From Pectobacterium versatile (GTDB taxonomy: Bacteria > Pseudomonadota > Gammaproteobacteria > Enterobacterales > Enterobacteriaceae), in assembly GCF_020166435.1 (NCBI RefSeq), contig NZ_JAINZP010000009.1:1-64000 (forward strand): a DNA stretch of 64,000 nucleotides. Reading direction: 5' to 3'. Position 1 is the stretch's first letter. Each line of letters begins with the position of its first letter. The position numbers and the translations under genes were made by a program. Below the pieces are notes generated by a model. That model was not told the origin of the DNA. It saw only the letters and a list, made by a program, of their open reading frames with translations, and ran no database searches. Positions 50,835 to 59,764 of this stretch are shown here, piece by piece.

Positions 50835-51578
50835 ATGGATACGGCGCTGCAATCGCTTGAGTCGTGGCTGTTGGCTCCTCAATACCTCATCTGGCTGTGG
50901 CACGGTTTCCTGATCACGCTGGGTCTTTCCCTGAGTACGATCGTTCTGTCTACGGTGCTGGGTTTTCTGTTGGCGGCGGCCAGAGACAGCCAGATTCATG
51001 TGCTGCGTGGCGTTGTTGTGGCGTATAGCTCGCTATTCCGTAATACACCGCTGCTGGTGCAGCTGTTTTTCTGGTATTTCGGTGCCGGACAGCTTTTTCC
51101 CTCAGAGATGATGCAATGGCTGAATACCCCGCATGTTATTTCGCTGCTGGGGACGACGTTAGCCTGGCCTTCTTTTGAGTTTCTGGCGGGCTTGGCTGGG
51201 TTGACGCTCTACTCCAGCGCGTTTATTGCGGAGGAGATCCGCGCCGGTATTCGCGGCGTCGCGCGCGGGCAGAAGTACGCCGCGCATGCTTTGGGGTTAA
51301 CTGGCTTCCAATCCATGCGTTATGTGGTATTGCCACAGGCGCTAAAAATCGCTCTGCCGCCGCTGCTTGGGCAGTACATGAATATTGTTAAGAACTCGTC
51401 GTTGACGATGGCGATTGGTGTCGCTGAATTGTCCTACGCGTCGCGTCAGGTGGAGACGGAAACTCTGCGTACGTTTCAGGCGTTTGGCGTGGCGACGGTG
51501 TTGTACATCGTGATTATTGCGGTGATGGAAGGCTGGGGCATGTGGCGTCAGCAGCGCAGTCTGGCGGAGAGACACTAA
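50835..51578 (+). CDS. Amino-acid ABC transporter permease 1
   Basis: A 247-residue His/Glu/Gln-type permease with five helices. It has the FRNTPLLVQLFFWYF segment (about residues 66-80) and the EAA-type loop YAAHALGLTGFQSMRYVVLP. It is followed 1 base later by a second permease gene, as in heterodimeric systems. Confidence 0.92.
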   Translation: MDTALQSLESWLLAPQYLIWLWHGFLITLGLSLSTIVLSTVLGFLLAAARDSQIHVLRGVVVAYSSLFRNTPLLVQLFFWYFGAGQLFPSEMMQWLNTPHVISLLGTTLAWPSFEFLAGLAGLTLYSSAFIAEEIRAGIRGVARGQKYAAHALGLTGFQSMRYVVLPQALKIALPPLLGQYMNIVKNSSLTMAIGVAELSYASRQVETETLRTFQAFGVATVLYIVIIAVMEGWGMWRQQRSLAERH

Positions 51579-51579
51579 G

Positions 51580-52308
51580 ATGGATTTTACCGTTATCACC
51601 GATAACATCGACTATTTGATGTGGGGAACGTTCCCGGATGGCCCGCTGGGTGGCGCAGCGCTGACGCTGGTGATGAGCCTGCTGGCGGGGATAGCGTCTG
51701 CCATATTGGGTACGATTTTAGGCGTGGCGCTGGCGATGTCCCGAGGCTGGTGGAGTGCACTGTTGGCGATGGTGCTGGGGTTCTTCCGTGCTATTCCCGT
51801 CATCATGCTAATTTTCTGGACGTATTTTCTGTTGCCGATCGTTTTTGGCGTCGATATCCCTGAAATTACTACCGTGGTTTGTGCGCTGGCACTGATCGCC
51901 TCGGCGTATCTGGCGCATGGCGTGAAGGCCGGCATTGTCGCCATCGGGCGCGGCCAGTGGCAGGCTGGACTCTCACTGGGGCTAAGCCGCTGGCAGGTGT
52001 TATGGCAGATAGTGCTTCCTCAAGCGCTGCGGATGATGGTGCCTTCCTTCATCAACCAATGGATTTCTCTGATTAAAGATACCTCACTGGCCTACATTGT
52101 CGGGGTCGGCGAGCTGACGTTTCTTGCTACGCAGGTCAATAACCGCAGCATGGTCTACCCGATGGAGGTGTTCCTGTTTGTCGCGCTGGTCTACTTTGTG
52201 TTTTGTCTGTCGCTGGAGCTGCTGGCGAACGGGGTTAACGCCCGTTTTAACCAGCAGGAAAAGCAGCCGAAACGCCGTTTGCTGTGGTGGCGGAATAAGC
52301 CAGCCTGA
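51580..52308 (+). CDS. Amino-acid ABC transporter permease 2
   Basis: A 242-residue permease, partner of the preceding one: FFRAIPVIMLIFWTYF (the FRxxP segment), the EAA-type loop WQAGLSLGLSRWQVLWQIVL and a basic C-terminal tail. No ATP-binding subunit gene follows; the next gene is on the other strand. Confidence 0.92.
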   Translation: MDFTVITDNIDYLMWGTFPDGPLGGAALTLVMSLLAGIASAILGTILGVALAMSRGWWSALLAMVLGFFRAIPVIMLIFWTYFLLPIVFGVDIPEITTVVCALALIASAYLAHGVKAGIVAIGRGQWQAGLSLGLSRWQVLWQIVLPQALRMMVPSFINQWISLIKDTSLAYIVGVGELTFLATQVNNRSMVYPMEVFLFVALVYFVFCLSLELLANGVNARFNQQEKQPKRRLLWWRNKPA

Positions 52309-52331
52309 GGATGAAGATTACGTGTGTCGTG

Positions 52332-52436
52332 CGGTGGTAATGGATAGATCGTAAAGACGCTGTGAATACGTCCGTGTACGCTCGGCTTGCGCCATCCATG
52401 GCGCAAACGCTTTACTCTTCTATTCCATTACCACCG
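52332..52436. repeat. Structured inverted-repeat element (MITE-like or terminator)
   Basis: Outer arms CGGTGGTAATGGA (52332-52344) and TCCATTACCACCG (52424-52436) pair perfectly over 13 bp. Within them GTAAAG/CTTTAC (52351-52356, 52410-52415) and an apical TTGCGCCAT/ATGGCGCAA (52387-52395, 52398-52406) also pair. The 105-bp element can fold into one long arm and is followed by TTTT, so it may also end the transporter transcript. Confidence 0.7.
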
Positions 52437-52492
52437 TTTTCGTTCCATAAATAGATTTGCCGACGGTCTGACATAAGTCTTAATGGCTGCTA

Positions 52493-53164
52493 CTACGCAG
52501 TGATGTTCCAGCCTTTTTCGCGCCAGATTTGCGGCAGTTCGCGCATGTCATCGAACATCGTGACCAGTGGGTGATGGATCGGCTGGTTATGGGGATCGGC
52601 GCAGTAATAGAATACAGGAATGCCCGCGGCGATGCCTGCCTGTACACCAGCGGCGGAATCTTCAACCAGAATGCAGTGTTCGATGGGAAGCTGTAACTGC
52701 TCGGCAGCGTGATACAGCACGGCCGGATCGGGCTTCCATTTTTTCAGATCGTAGCCGCTGTAGAGATGGTCGCCAAACAGATCGAGCATGTGCGTCAGGC
52801 CGAGCGAATGGTGCATCTTGCTGACCGGACCGTTGGACACCACGGCCATTGGGACAGTAATAGACTGCACTAACTCACGTGCGCCCTCGATAGGTTGCAG
52901 GAACTCATCGAACAGACGTTTCACCTCTTGCCGGAAATGACGCTCTGCATCTTCTACCGACACGGTTAAGCCATGCTGCTGGCTGATGCGGGCAATAATC
53001 TCGTACAGCTTCACGCCCTTGTAGGTTTTTATCACCTCCTCCAGCGATAAGTTCACCCCATACGGGATGAAGATATTCACATAAGCCTGACAACACAGAA
53101 CTTCGCTATCAACCAGCGTGCCATCACAGTCGAAGAAGACGCATTCAATACGGGGCATGACCAA
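52493..53164 (-). CDS. yieH: HAD phosphatase YieH (6-phosphogluconate phosphatase-like)
   Basis: A 223-residue HAD hydrolase of subfamily IA. Motif I FFDCDGTLVDSE (Asp nucleophile), motif II VVSNGP, motif III with Lys in LKKWKPDP, motif IV VEDSAAGVQAG. E. coli YieH hydrolyses 6-phosphogluconate and PLP in vitro. It is divergent from adeP, as yieH is near yieG in E. coli. Confidence 0.88.
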   Translation of the reverse strand: MVMPRIECVFFDCDGTLVDSEVLCCQAYVNIFIPYGVNLSLEEVIKTYKGVKLYEIIARISQQHGLTVSVEDAERHFRQEVKRLFDEFLQPIEGARELVQSITVPMAVVSNGPVSKMHHSLGLTHMLDLFGDHLYSGYDLKKWKPDPAVLYHAAEQLQLPIEHCILVEDSAAGVQAGIAAGIPVFYYCADPHNQPIHHPLVTMFDDMRELPQIWREKGWNITA

Positions 53165-53351
53165 TCCTTATCGATGAAATAAAAGATGAAGCTCCTACTT
53201 TAACCAATTGACCCGATATTGCGACCTACAAAGCCATTTTCAGAGCGATCTTGCATAAAATTAAGGGGTTTCAACTGAGGGCGTGCGGCGTAATAGCCAT
53301 GACGTTAATAGGTTCTTCTTATTCGATGAAAAAAAACGTGGGATCAACGTA

Positions 53352-53366
53352 AAAACGCAGCGTTTT
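53352..53366 (+). promoter_or_regulatory. Inverted repeat upstream of adeP
   Basis: AAAACGC-A-GCGTTTT is a perfect 15-base odd palindrome 49 bases before the adeP ATG. PurR boxes have an even centre (ACGCAAACGTTTGCGT), so this is related-looking but not a standard PurR site. Confidence 0.45.
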
Positions 53367-53414
53367 GTTATAGGATACCCGACGACAGTTATTCCCTTCT
53401 TTGGATTGTTACTA

Positions 53415-54752
53415 ATGAATAAATCACAACCCGGTCTTGCTACCGAGCAAGGCCTGCTGGAGCGCGTGTTTAAACTTAAACAACACGGCACGACAGCACG
53501 TACGGAAACGATTGCCGGTTTCACGACGTTTTTGACGATGGTCTACATCGTTTTTGTTAACCCGCAGATTCTGGGCGTGGCGGGGATGGATACCAAAGCG
53601 GTCTTTGTGACCACCTGTCTGATTGCGGCATTCGGCAGCATTTTGATGGGGCTGCTGGCTAACCTGCCTGTGGCGCTGGCTCCGGCAATGGGTCTGAATG
53701 CATTTTTCGCTTTTGTCGTCGTTGGCGCGATGGGTCTCCCATGGCAGGTTGCGATGGGTGCTATTTTCTGGGGCGCAATCGGTTTCCTGTTGCTGACTAT
53801 CTTCCAGATTCGCTATTGGATGATCGCCAATATTCCGCTCAGCCTGCGTTTGGGTATCGCCAGCGGTATCGGCCTGTTCATTGCCATGATGGGCCTGAAA
53901 AACGCCGGCATTATCGTTCCTAACCCTGAAACGCTGGTGACGATTGGTAACCTGACGTCACACAGCGTGCTGCTGGGTGCTCTGGGCTTTTTCATTATTG
54001 TGGCGCTGGCCTCACGTAATATTCACGCCGCGGTACTGATCTCCATCGTGGTGACCACCTCAATTGGCCTGCTGCTGGGCGATGTGACGTATTCTGGCGT
54101 GTTCTCCATGCCGCCGAGCGTCATGTCGGTGGTGGGTCAGGTTGATCTGGCTGGGGCGCTGAACCTCGGGATGTCCGGCATTATTTTCTCCTTCATGCTG
54201 GTTAACCTGTTTGACTCCTCCGGTACGCTGATTGGCGTGACGGATAAAGCCGGTCTGGTTGATGCTCGCGGTAAGTTCCCGCGCATGAAGCAGGCGCTGT
54301 ATGTCGATAGCATCAGCTCTGTAGCTGGTTCGTTTATCGGAACGTCATCCGTTACTGCATATATTGAAAGCTCTTCTGGCGTGTCCGTGGGCGGACGTAC
54401 CGGCCTGACCGCCGTAGTTGTGGGTCTGCTGTTCCTGCTGGTGATCTTCCTGTCGCCGTTGGCGGGGATGGTGCCTGCCTATGCGGCCGCTGGCGCACTG
54501 ATTTACGTGGGCGTATTGATGACGTCCAGCCTGGCGCGCGTGAAGTGGGATGACTTGACGGAGGCCGTACCTGCCTTTATTACCGCGGTGATGATGCCGT
54601 TCAGCTTCTCTATTACTGAAGGGATCGCGCTGGGCTTCATTTCTTACTGTGTGATGAAGTTGGCGACGGGTCGCTGGCGTGAAATCAGCCCGTGCGTGGT
54701 CGTGGTTGCGCTGCTGTTCCTGCTGAAAATTGTGTTTATCGACGGGCATTAA
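53415..54752 (+). CDS. adeP: Adenine permease AdeP (NCS2/AzgA type)
   Basis: A 445-residue transporter, the length of E. coli AdeP (YieG) and closely matching it throughout: HGTTARTETIAGFTTFLTMV at the start, ALAPAMGLNAFFAFVV (TM3 motif), NLFDSSGTLIGV and GTSSVTAYIESSSGVSVGGR (substrate-site helix). About 12-14 helices. High-affinity adenine:H+ symport is the known role in E. coli. I chose the ATG at 53415; 44 further upstream codons are open but unlike the family. Confidence 0.95.
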   Translation: MNKSQPGLATEQGLLERVFKLKQHGTTARTETIAGFTTFLTMVYIVFVNPQILGVAGMDTKAVFVTTCLIAAFGSILMGLLANLPVALAPAMGLNAFFAFVVVGAMGLPWQVAMGAIFWGAIGFLLLTIFQIRYWMIANIPLSLRLGIASGIGLFIAMMGLKNAGIIVPNPETLVTIGNLTSHSVLLGALGFFIIVALASRNIHAAVLISIVVTTSIGLLLGDVTYSGVFSMPPSVMSVVGQVDLAGALNLGMSGIIFSFMLVNLFDSSGTLIGVTDKAGLVDARGKFPRMKQALYVDSISSVAGSFIGTSSVTAYIESSSGVSVGGRTGLTAVVVGLLFLLVIFLSPLAGMVPAYAAAGALIYVGVLMTSSLARVKWDDLTEAVPAFITAVMMPFSFSITEGIALGFISYCVMKLATGRWREISPCVVVVALLFLLKIVFIDGH

Positions 54753-54761
54753 TGTGTTCGT

Positions 54762-54784
54762 GGCTCCGGGGCTTTCCCGGAGCC
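54762..54784 (+). terminator. Hairpin after adeP
   Basis: Perfect 9-bp stem GGCTCCGGG / CCCGGAGCC with a GCTTT loop, without a T tract. It lies between convergent genes. Confidence 0.65.
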
Positions 54785-54807
54785 TCAGCCTGCGACAAGG
54801 CGGCTGG

Positions 54808-55551
54808 CTACTGTGAGGCGGTAGAGGTGGCTTTTTCTATCGTATGGCTGGTTAATTTCATATAGCGTAAAGACTGGCGCTGCTGCTGTAGTATTTCTCC
54901 CGACTTTCTCATGCCCGTTGCCGACGTGTATTTCCACATGATCAAGCGGTTAAGTGTGGGGATATGGGCACATGCCCAGGCAAGGTAATCATCAACATCA
55001 CTCATCACTTCTACGGCGGGGGTGCAGGTTGAACGCAGCCTGCCAGAGGCGGGGTGGAGTTTCAGGTTATTGGGAGGATGGCTGTTCACGCCAGGGATCT
55101 TCATCAATGACTGGCGGATGGTGCATAGCTGCGTTGCTGCTTCCAGCGGATCGCGCTGTGCGTCGATCCACGCCTGTTCGGCCTGTGTCTGCGCCTGCAT
55201 CTGTGGGACGACCTGATTCGTTGGCCTGACATGAACGATTTCGATATCCATACCGACGCTGCCTTCTTCGCTCAGGAGGATGGCGATAGTATTGCCTGCA
55301 TAGCCGATGCTGAAATTGGGCATATTGGGATCGGCAAAATAAGGGCGTCCTTCAGGGGACACGAGTAGCGTAGGCAACAGCGGATAGCCGAAAAAATAGA
55401 ACATCATCTCAGCCAGCAGCACTCGACTTTTCAGATAACGCTCGCGGCGTTTGGCTGAAAAACCCTGTGTTGATGAGATAAGCCTATCGGGCAGTCTTTG
55501 TAAGTCAGGAAGCGCTTCCGTGCTTGTCCACCTGACAAAATGGCAGGTCAT
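54808..55551 (-). CDS. Phosphopantetheinyl-transferase-like protein with degenerate motifs
   Basis: A 247-residue protein resembling AcpT/Sfp-type 4'-phosphopantetheinyl transferases: RRERYLKSRVLLAE (about 35-48), SPEGRPYF (65-72), NTIAILLSEEGSVGMDIEIV (87-106, with the metal-binding GxDxE as G100-M-D102-I-E104). However the SHS motif that should precede NTIA reads GYA (83-85), and the catalytic WTxKEA motif reads CTIRQS (143-148), replacing Trp, Lys and the metal-binding Glu. The fold is probably kept, but classic activity is doubtful. It is longer than AcpT (195) with a basic C-terminal tail. Confidence 0.7.
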   Translation of the reverse strand: MTCHFVRWTSTEALPDLQRLPDRLISSTQGFSAKRRERYLKSRVLLAEMMFYFFGYPLLPTLLVSPEGRPYFADPNMPNFSIGYAGNTIAILLSEEGSVGMDIEIVHVRPTNQVVPQMQAQTQAEQAWIDAQRDPLEAATQLCTIRQSLMKIPGVNSHPPNNLKLHPASGRLRSTCTPAVEVMSDVDDYLAWACAHIPTLNRLIMWKYTSATGMRKSGEILQQQRQSLRYMKLTSHTIEKATSTASQ

Positions 55552-55740
55552 TGTTCACTCCGTGATCGTGATAAAAGATGGGAACCTATCAGGCATTACC
55601 GATGCATATTATCAGACTAATATGTGATCTAAAGAAAAATCGATGGATAAATCGGCGATAATTATTAATTAGGCACACCGAATTTCCTGTACTGCGTGTT
55701 TTGTGGCGATCCTTCCCTGTCCGCCACCTTCCAGTCTGTT

Positions 55741-56262
55741 TTAATGGCTCGACCACCCCAGTGCGGAACGCCGCTGTTTTTCCAGCGTCTGTTTGCGCAA
55801 CTCATCTGCTGTTACTAATCGCAGCGCCGATGTTGGACACACACTGACGCAGGAAGGGCTCTGGGCGACATCCACGCATAAATCACATTTGTGAACCTCG
55901 CTTTGCGTGAGGTGTGTTTTCCCTTCGTCATTCGATGCTTTTGTCACCACATTGATAGCCCCGAAAGGACAGGCGACGACGCAGCTTTTGCAGCCGATAC
56001 AGCGGGACTGAATAACCTGAATGCTATCCCGATCGCGCACCAGCGCGTCATTCGGACATACGCTGGCACAGGGCGCGTTCTCACACTGGCGGCAAAGAAC
56101 GGGGACGCTGACGCTGGCGCTTTTAACGACCTTCAGGCGGGGAAAGAAGTGAGAAGGCCGCAGTTGTGCGCTTTGACCACCGCTATGGGCTACCGCGCAG
56201 GCGATCTCACAGGTCCGGCAGCCGATACATTTTTCTGCTTCGGCGATAACAAATTGATTCAT
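55741..56262 (-). CDS. 4Fe-4S ferredoxin-type electron transfer protein (HydN/YgfS-like)
   Basis: A 173-residue iron-sulfur protein with four cysteine clusters: CIGCRTCEIAC (12-22), CRQCENAPCASVCP (57-70), CIGCKSCVVACP (88-99) and CDLCxxxxxxPSCVSVCP (around 127-143), for four 4Fe-4S clusters. Related to HydN, YsaA and YgfS. It overlaps the following AegA-type gene by 4 bases in transcript order, and pairs as the electron partner of that enzyme, as YgfS-YgfT do in E. coli. Confidence 0.88.
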   Translation of the reverse strand: MNQFVIAEAEKCIGCRTCEIACAVAHSGGQSAQLRPSHFFPRLKVVKSASVSVPVLCRQCENAPCASVCPNDALVRDRDSIQVIQSRCIGCKSCVVACPFGAINVVTKASNDEGKTHLTQSEVHKCDLCVDVAQSPSCVSVCPTSALRLVTADELRKQTLEKQRRSALGWSSH

Positions 56263-58283
56263 GAGCGGAGCTCCTCGCGGGTTGCGTTCATTTCGGGGCG
56301 CTGCGGGTGTGCGGGAATGGCTCCCGTGGCGGCAGTCAGCCCCATTGTCGCAATCATTCCCAATGCGGCTTTGCGCCCGTCAGCAATGGCGGTCACGACC
56401 AGATCGGCACCGCGAACGGCATCACCACCGGCAAAAATACGCGGATGGTTGGTCTGGCAAGGTATCTGACTATCAAGCGGGGCTGTGATGTATCCCCAGT
56501 TATCCAGACCGACGTCGGCGTCTTCCAGCCACGGCATGTTGTGTGACTGAAAGCCAAATGCGGTTATTACTGCGTCCGCGGGCTGCACGAATTCTGAATC
56601 AGGAATAGGGCGTGGGCGACGACGGCCGCTGGCGTCAGGCTCGCCCAGTTCGGTGCGAACCAGACTAATGCCGCATACTTCGCCCTGCTCATTGAGGCAG
56701 ATTTTTTGTGGCTGAACGTTAAACAGGAATTCCACGCCTTCTTCGCGGGAGTTTTTCACCTCTTTTTTCGAGCCGGGCATATTGGCTTCATCACGACGAT
56801 ACGCGCAGGTGACGGATACTGCACCCTGCCGAACAGACGTGCGCAGGCAGTCCATCGCGGTATCCCCCCCGCCGAGCACCACGACGCGTTTGCCCGCCAT
56901 CGAGATATAAGGTTCATCGTCTAATTCAGGTAGCCCCATGACGTGTTTGGTATTGGCGATCAGGAACGGAAGCGCATCGAAGACGCCGGGAGCCTCTTCA
57001 TTATCAATGTTGGCTTTCATGGAGCGGTAGGTGCCTACGCCGAGGAAAACGGTGTCATAGTCGTCCAGCAACTGAGCCAGAGAAATATCTTTCCCCACTT
57101 CGGTATTCAGTTGGAATTCGATGCCCATGGCGCTGAACACTTCACGCCGATGAACCAGGACGTCTTTATCCAGCTTGAATGACGGAATCCCGAACGTGAG
57201 CAAGCCACCAATTTCCGGGTGACGATCGAACACCACGGCCTGCACACCGTTGCGGGCTAGCACATCGGCACAGGCTAGCCCAGCAGGACCAGCACCGACG
57301 ATTGCCGCGCGTTTGCCACTGGGAACAACATGCGTCATATCGGGCGACCAGCCCATTTTTATCGCGGTATCGGTAATGTAACGCTCAACGTTACCGATGG
57401 TAATCGCACCATACTCCTTGCCCAGCGTACAGGCTCCTTCACATAACCGATCCTGCGGGCACACTCGGCCACAGATTTCCGGCAGGCTGCTGGTTTGGTG
57501 CGACAGTTCTACGGCTTCAAGAATGCGCCCCTGTTTGGCCAGACTCAGCAATTCGGGAATATTGTTATGCAGCGGGCAGGTCCACTCGCAGATCGCGCGT
57601 TTGCCGCAAGAAAGGCAGCGGCCAGCCTGATCTTCCGTCTGCTGCATGGAGAAACCATGATAGATTTCATCAAACGTGGAGGTTCTCTGGGTCAGCGGCT
57701 TTTTCTCGGCATCTCGACGCGGCCAGTTTTTTCTTTTGCTAAGCGGATGGGGTGTCAGCGTTTTCAGCACGGGCGTTTCACGCTGCCAGTGAGCGGAGGA
57801 ACGCAGCGCCATCGCCTGCTGTTTTTCCTGACGGCGGGCCGCTAACGTTTGCTCGCTGACGAGCTGTAAGGCCTGGGTCGGACAGGCTTCTACACACGCT
57901 TGCCCTTCTGGACGATCGGCGCAGAGATCGCATTTATGGGCGACGGCGCTGTTGTCTACCGAGCTTGTTACCATGGACATTGCGCCAAACGGGCAAGCTA
58001 GTACACAGCTTTTGCAGCCGATGCACTTTTCCTGAACGAGCTGAATGCTATTGTCTTTTCTGATCAAGGCCTGCGTTGGACACACGCTGGCGCAGGGGGC
58101 ATCTTCACAGTGACGGCAGGTCATGGCAGCCCGCAGCGTTGGCGTATTGAATGCCTTGATTCTGGGCTGAAACACCGCGGCGCTATCTGGATAGCGCTCG
58201 TCATTGTGTGAAATAACACAGGCAATTTCGCATGCATGGCACCCCATACAGTCTTGAGTACTGGCAATAACAAATCGGTTCAT
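56259..58283 (-). CDS. aegA: AegA/YgfT-type oxidoreductase (Fe-S plus GltD-like)
   Basis: A 674-residue fusion. Residues 1-165 are a HydN-like module with four CxxC-type clusters. From about 190 it is a glutamate-synthase small-subunit-like flavoprotein: CLSCGKRAICEWTCPLHNNIP, FAD-binding GAGPAGLACADVLARNG and NAD(P)-binding GGGDTAMDCLR. E. coli AegA and YgfT take part in formate-dependent urate use. The genes run from 58283 into the HydN-like gene, so they form an operon. I cannot separate AegA from YgfT; AegA is used as the family name. Confidence 0.88.
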   Translation of the reverse strand: MNRFVIASTQDCMGCHACEIACVISHNDERYPDSAAVFQPRIKAFNTPTLRAAMTCRHCEDAPCASVCPTQALIRKDNSIQLVQEKCIGCKSCVLACPFGAMSMVTSSVDNSAVAHKCDLCADRPEGQACVEACPTQALQLVSEQTLAARRQEKQQAMALRSSAHWQRETPVLKTLTPHPLSKRKNWPRRDAEKKPLTQRTSTFDEIYHGFSMQQTEDQAGRCLSCGKRAICEWTCPLHNNIPELLSLAKQGRILEAVELSHQTSSLPEICGRVCPQDRLCEGACTLGKEYGAITIGNVERYITDTAIKMGWSPDMTHVVPSGKRAAIVGAGPAGLACADVLARNGVQAVVFDRHPEIGGLLTFGIPSFKLDKDVLVHRREVFSAMGIEFQLNTEVGKDISLAQLLDDYDTVFLGVGTYRSMKANIDNEEAPGVFDALPFLIANTKHVMGLPELDDEPYISMAGKRVVVLGGGDTAMDCLRTSVRQGAVSVTCAYRRDEANMPGSKKEVKNSREEGVEFLFNVQPQKICLNEQGEVCGISLVRTELGEPDASGRRRPRPIPDSEFVQPADAVITAFGFQSHNMPWLEDADVGLDNWGYITAPLDSQIPCQTNHPRIFAGGDAVRGADLVVTAIADGRKAALGMIATMGLTAATGAIPAHPQRPEMNATREELRS

Positions 58284-58714
58284 TACCTTTTCCCACTCTG
58301 GATCCCTCGATCGTGGTCTTTATCCTAATCGCTGGATAACACCCTGACTTTGATATAGAGCAGGTAAAAAGTCGGTTAATGTTAAATCTCACGCGTGTTA
58401 CTAATAAAATTATTGAATTGTTTCAGTAGGTTGTAATGTTATGCGAAAGTAATGGTCTGGTTGAATATAACCTTGTTTTTTGTCTGGTTTACAGTGATTT
58501 ATCTCGGGTAAAAATTCTGGTTTTCATTATTTTTGATGAAATAACTCGTTACTTTTACTTACGCCCCTCATAATGCTTGGCGCTATTTATATGCAGAAAA
58601 ACACTGTTGCATCAAAACAATGTTGCAGCTAAATAACGTGTTTACGGCATTTTCATTATGAATCAATAACAGGGCGTTGCTCAGGTTAATGGATTGTCAC
58701 TAAGGGATAGTGTT
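58284..58714. promoter_or_regulatory. Divergent gap between aegA and the lipoprotein operon
   Basis: About 430 AT-rich bases carrying both promoters. I see no convincing FNR, CRP or other site. TGTTGCA occurs twice, at about 58607 and 58621, flanking an A-rich core. Confidence 0.35.
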
Positions 58715-59386
58715 ATGAATAAAAAAGTCATTCTTTGTTCTGTATTCATGTCAGCTGCGTTATTGAGCGGATGTGCCACAGAGTCTTCCCGTACCGTAGA
58801 AGCACAAAAAGTCACTTCTTACAGTACGCCTTATCAGGGTGTTCGCAGCCCGATTTCCGTCGGAAAATTTGAAAACCGCTCTAATTACATGAACGGTATT
58901 TTTTCTGATGGCGTTGACCGTTTAGGTAATCAATCCAAGACCATTCTTGTTAGCCATCTCCAGCAGAGCGGCCGCTTTAATGTGTTGGATCGTACCAACA
59001 TGGAAGAGCTGAAAGCGGAAGCGAGTATTAAAGGGCAAACACAGACGTTGAAAGGCGCGAACTATGTTGTTACTGGCGATGTGACCGAGTTTGGTCGCAA
59101 AGAAGTGGGTGACCATCAGCTATGGGGCATCCTTGGTCGCGGTAAAACTCAGGTTGCTTACGCAAAAACCACGTTGAATGTGGTGAACGTACAAACGTCT
59201 GAAGTGGTGTATTCCGTACAGGGTGCGGGCGAGTACACCTTGTCGAACCGTGAAATTATCGGTTTTGGCGGCACGGCCAGCTATGACTCGACGCTGAACG
59301 GTAAAGTGCTGGATTTGGCTATTCGTGAAGCCGTCAATAATCTGGTTGCAGGAATTGAAAGCGGTGCCTGGCGTCCAGCGAACTAA
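58715..59386 (+). CDS. CsgG-like outer-membrane lipoprotein
   Basis: A 223-residue lipoprotein (lipobox LLSGC, Cys20) with a CsgG/curli-assembly-like domain: SPISVGKFENRS, RFNVLDRTNMEELKAE and ANYVVTGDVTEFGRKEVG. CsgG itself forms a 36-strand secretion pore, but this smaller group is always beside DUF4810 and DUF799 lipoprotein genes and has no known transport substrate. The ATG at 58715 removes seven residues from a longer frame and follows a GGATAGTG-type ribosome site. First gene of three. Confidence 0.85.
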   Translation: MNKKVILCSVFMSAALLSGCATESSRTVEAQKVTSYSTPYQGVRSPISVGKFENRSNYMNGIFSDGVDRLGNQSKTILVSHLQQSGRFNVLDRTNMEELKAEASIKGQTQTLKGANYVVTGDVTEFGRKEVGDHQLWGILGRGKTQVAYAKTTLNVVNVQTSEVVYSVQGAGEYTLSNREIIGFGGTASYDSTLNGKVLDLAIREAVNNLVAGIESGAWRPAN

Positions 59387-59404
59387 TGGAATAGGAGTAT
59401 AACA

Positions 59405-59764
59405 ATGTTTTCTTATAAGAAAGTTGCCCTGCTACTGGCAGCGGCGGTATTGGCTGGTTGTGCGTCCGCGCCGAAAACGATTTACAGCTGGGATAAATAT
59501 CAGCCTGCACTTTATGATTATTACCAACAAGATAAAGTCGGCCCAGAGCAACAGATTCTTTCTCTGAATGAATCGATCGAAAAAGCGAAAGCCGAAAATA
59601 AACCTGTCCCGCCGGGACTTTATGCTCAACTTGGGTTGCTGTATGCCAATACTGGCCGTGATAGTGAAGCTCGCCAGCAGTTTGAAACTGAAAAAGCGAA
59701 ATTCCCCGAATCAGCGCCTTTCATGGATTTCTTGTTGAGTAAAAATAAAGGGAATATTAAATGA
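59405..59764 (+). CDS. DUF4810 family lipoprotein
   Basis: A 119-residue lipoprotein (lipobox VLAGC, Cys19) with a YSWDKYQPALYDYYQQ segment and a TPR-like helical region with PPGLYAQLGLLYANTGRDSEAR. It starts 18 bases after the CsgG-like gene and overlaps the next gene by 4 bases. Function unknown; the triad is its usual context. Confidence 0.87.
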   Translation: MFSYKKVALLLAAAVLAGCASAPKTIYSWDKYQPALYDYYQQDKVGPEQQILSLNESIEKAKAENKPVPPGLYAQLGLLYANTGRDSEARQQFETEKAKFPESAPFMDFLLSKNKGNIK

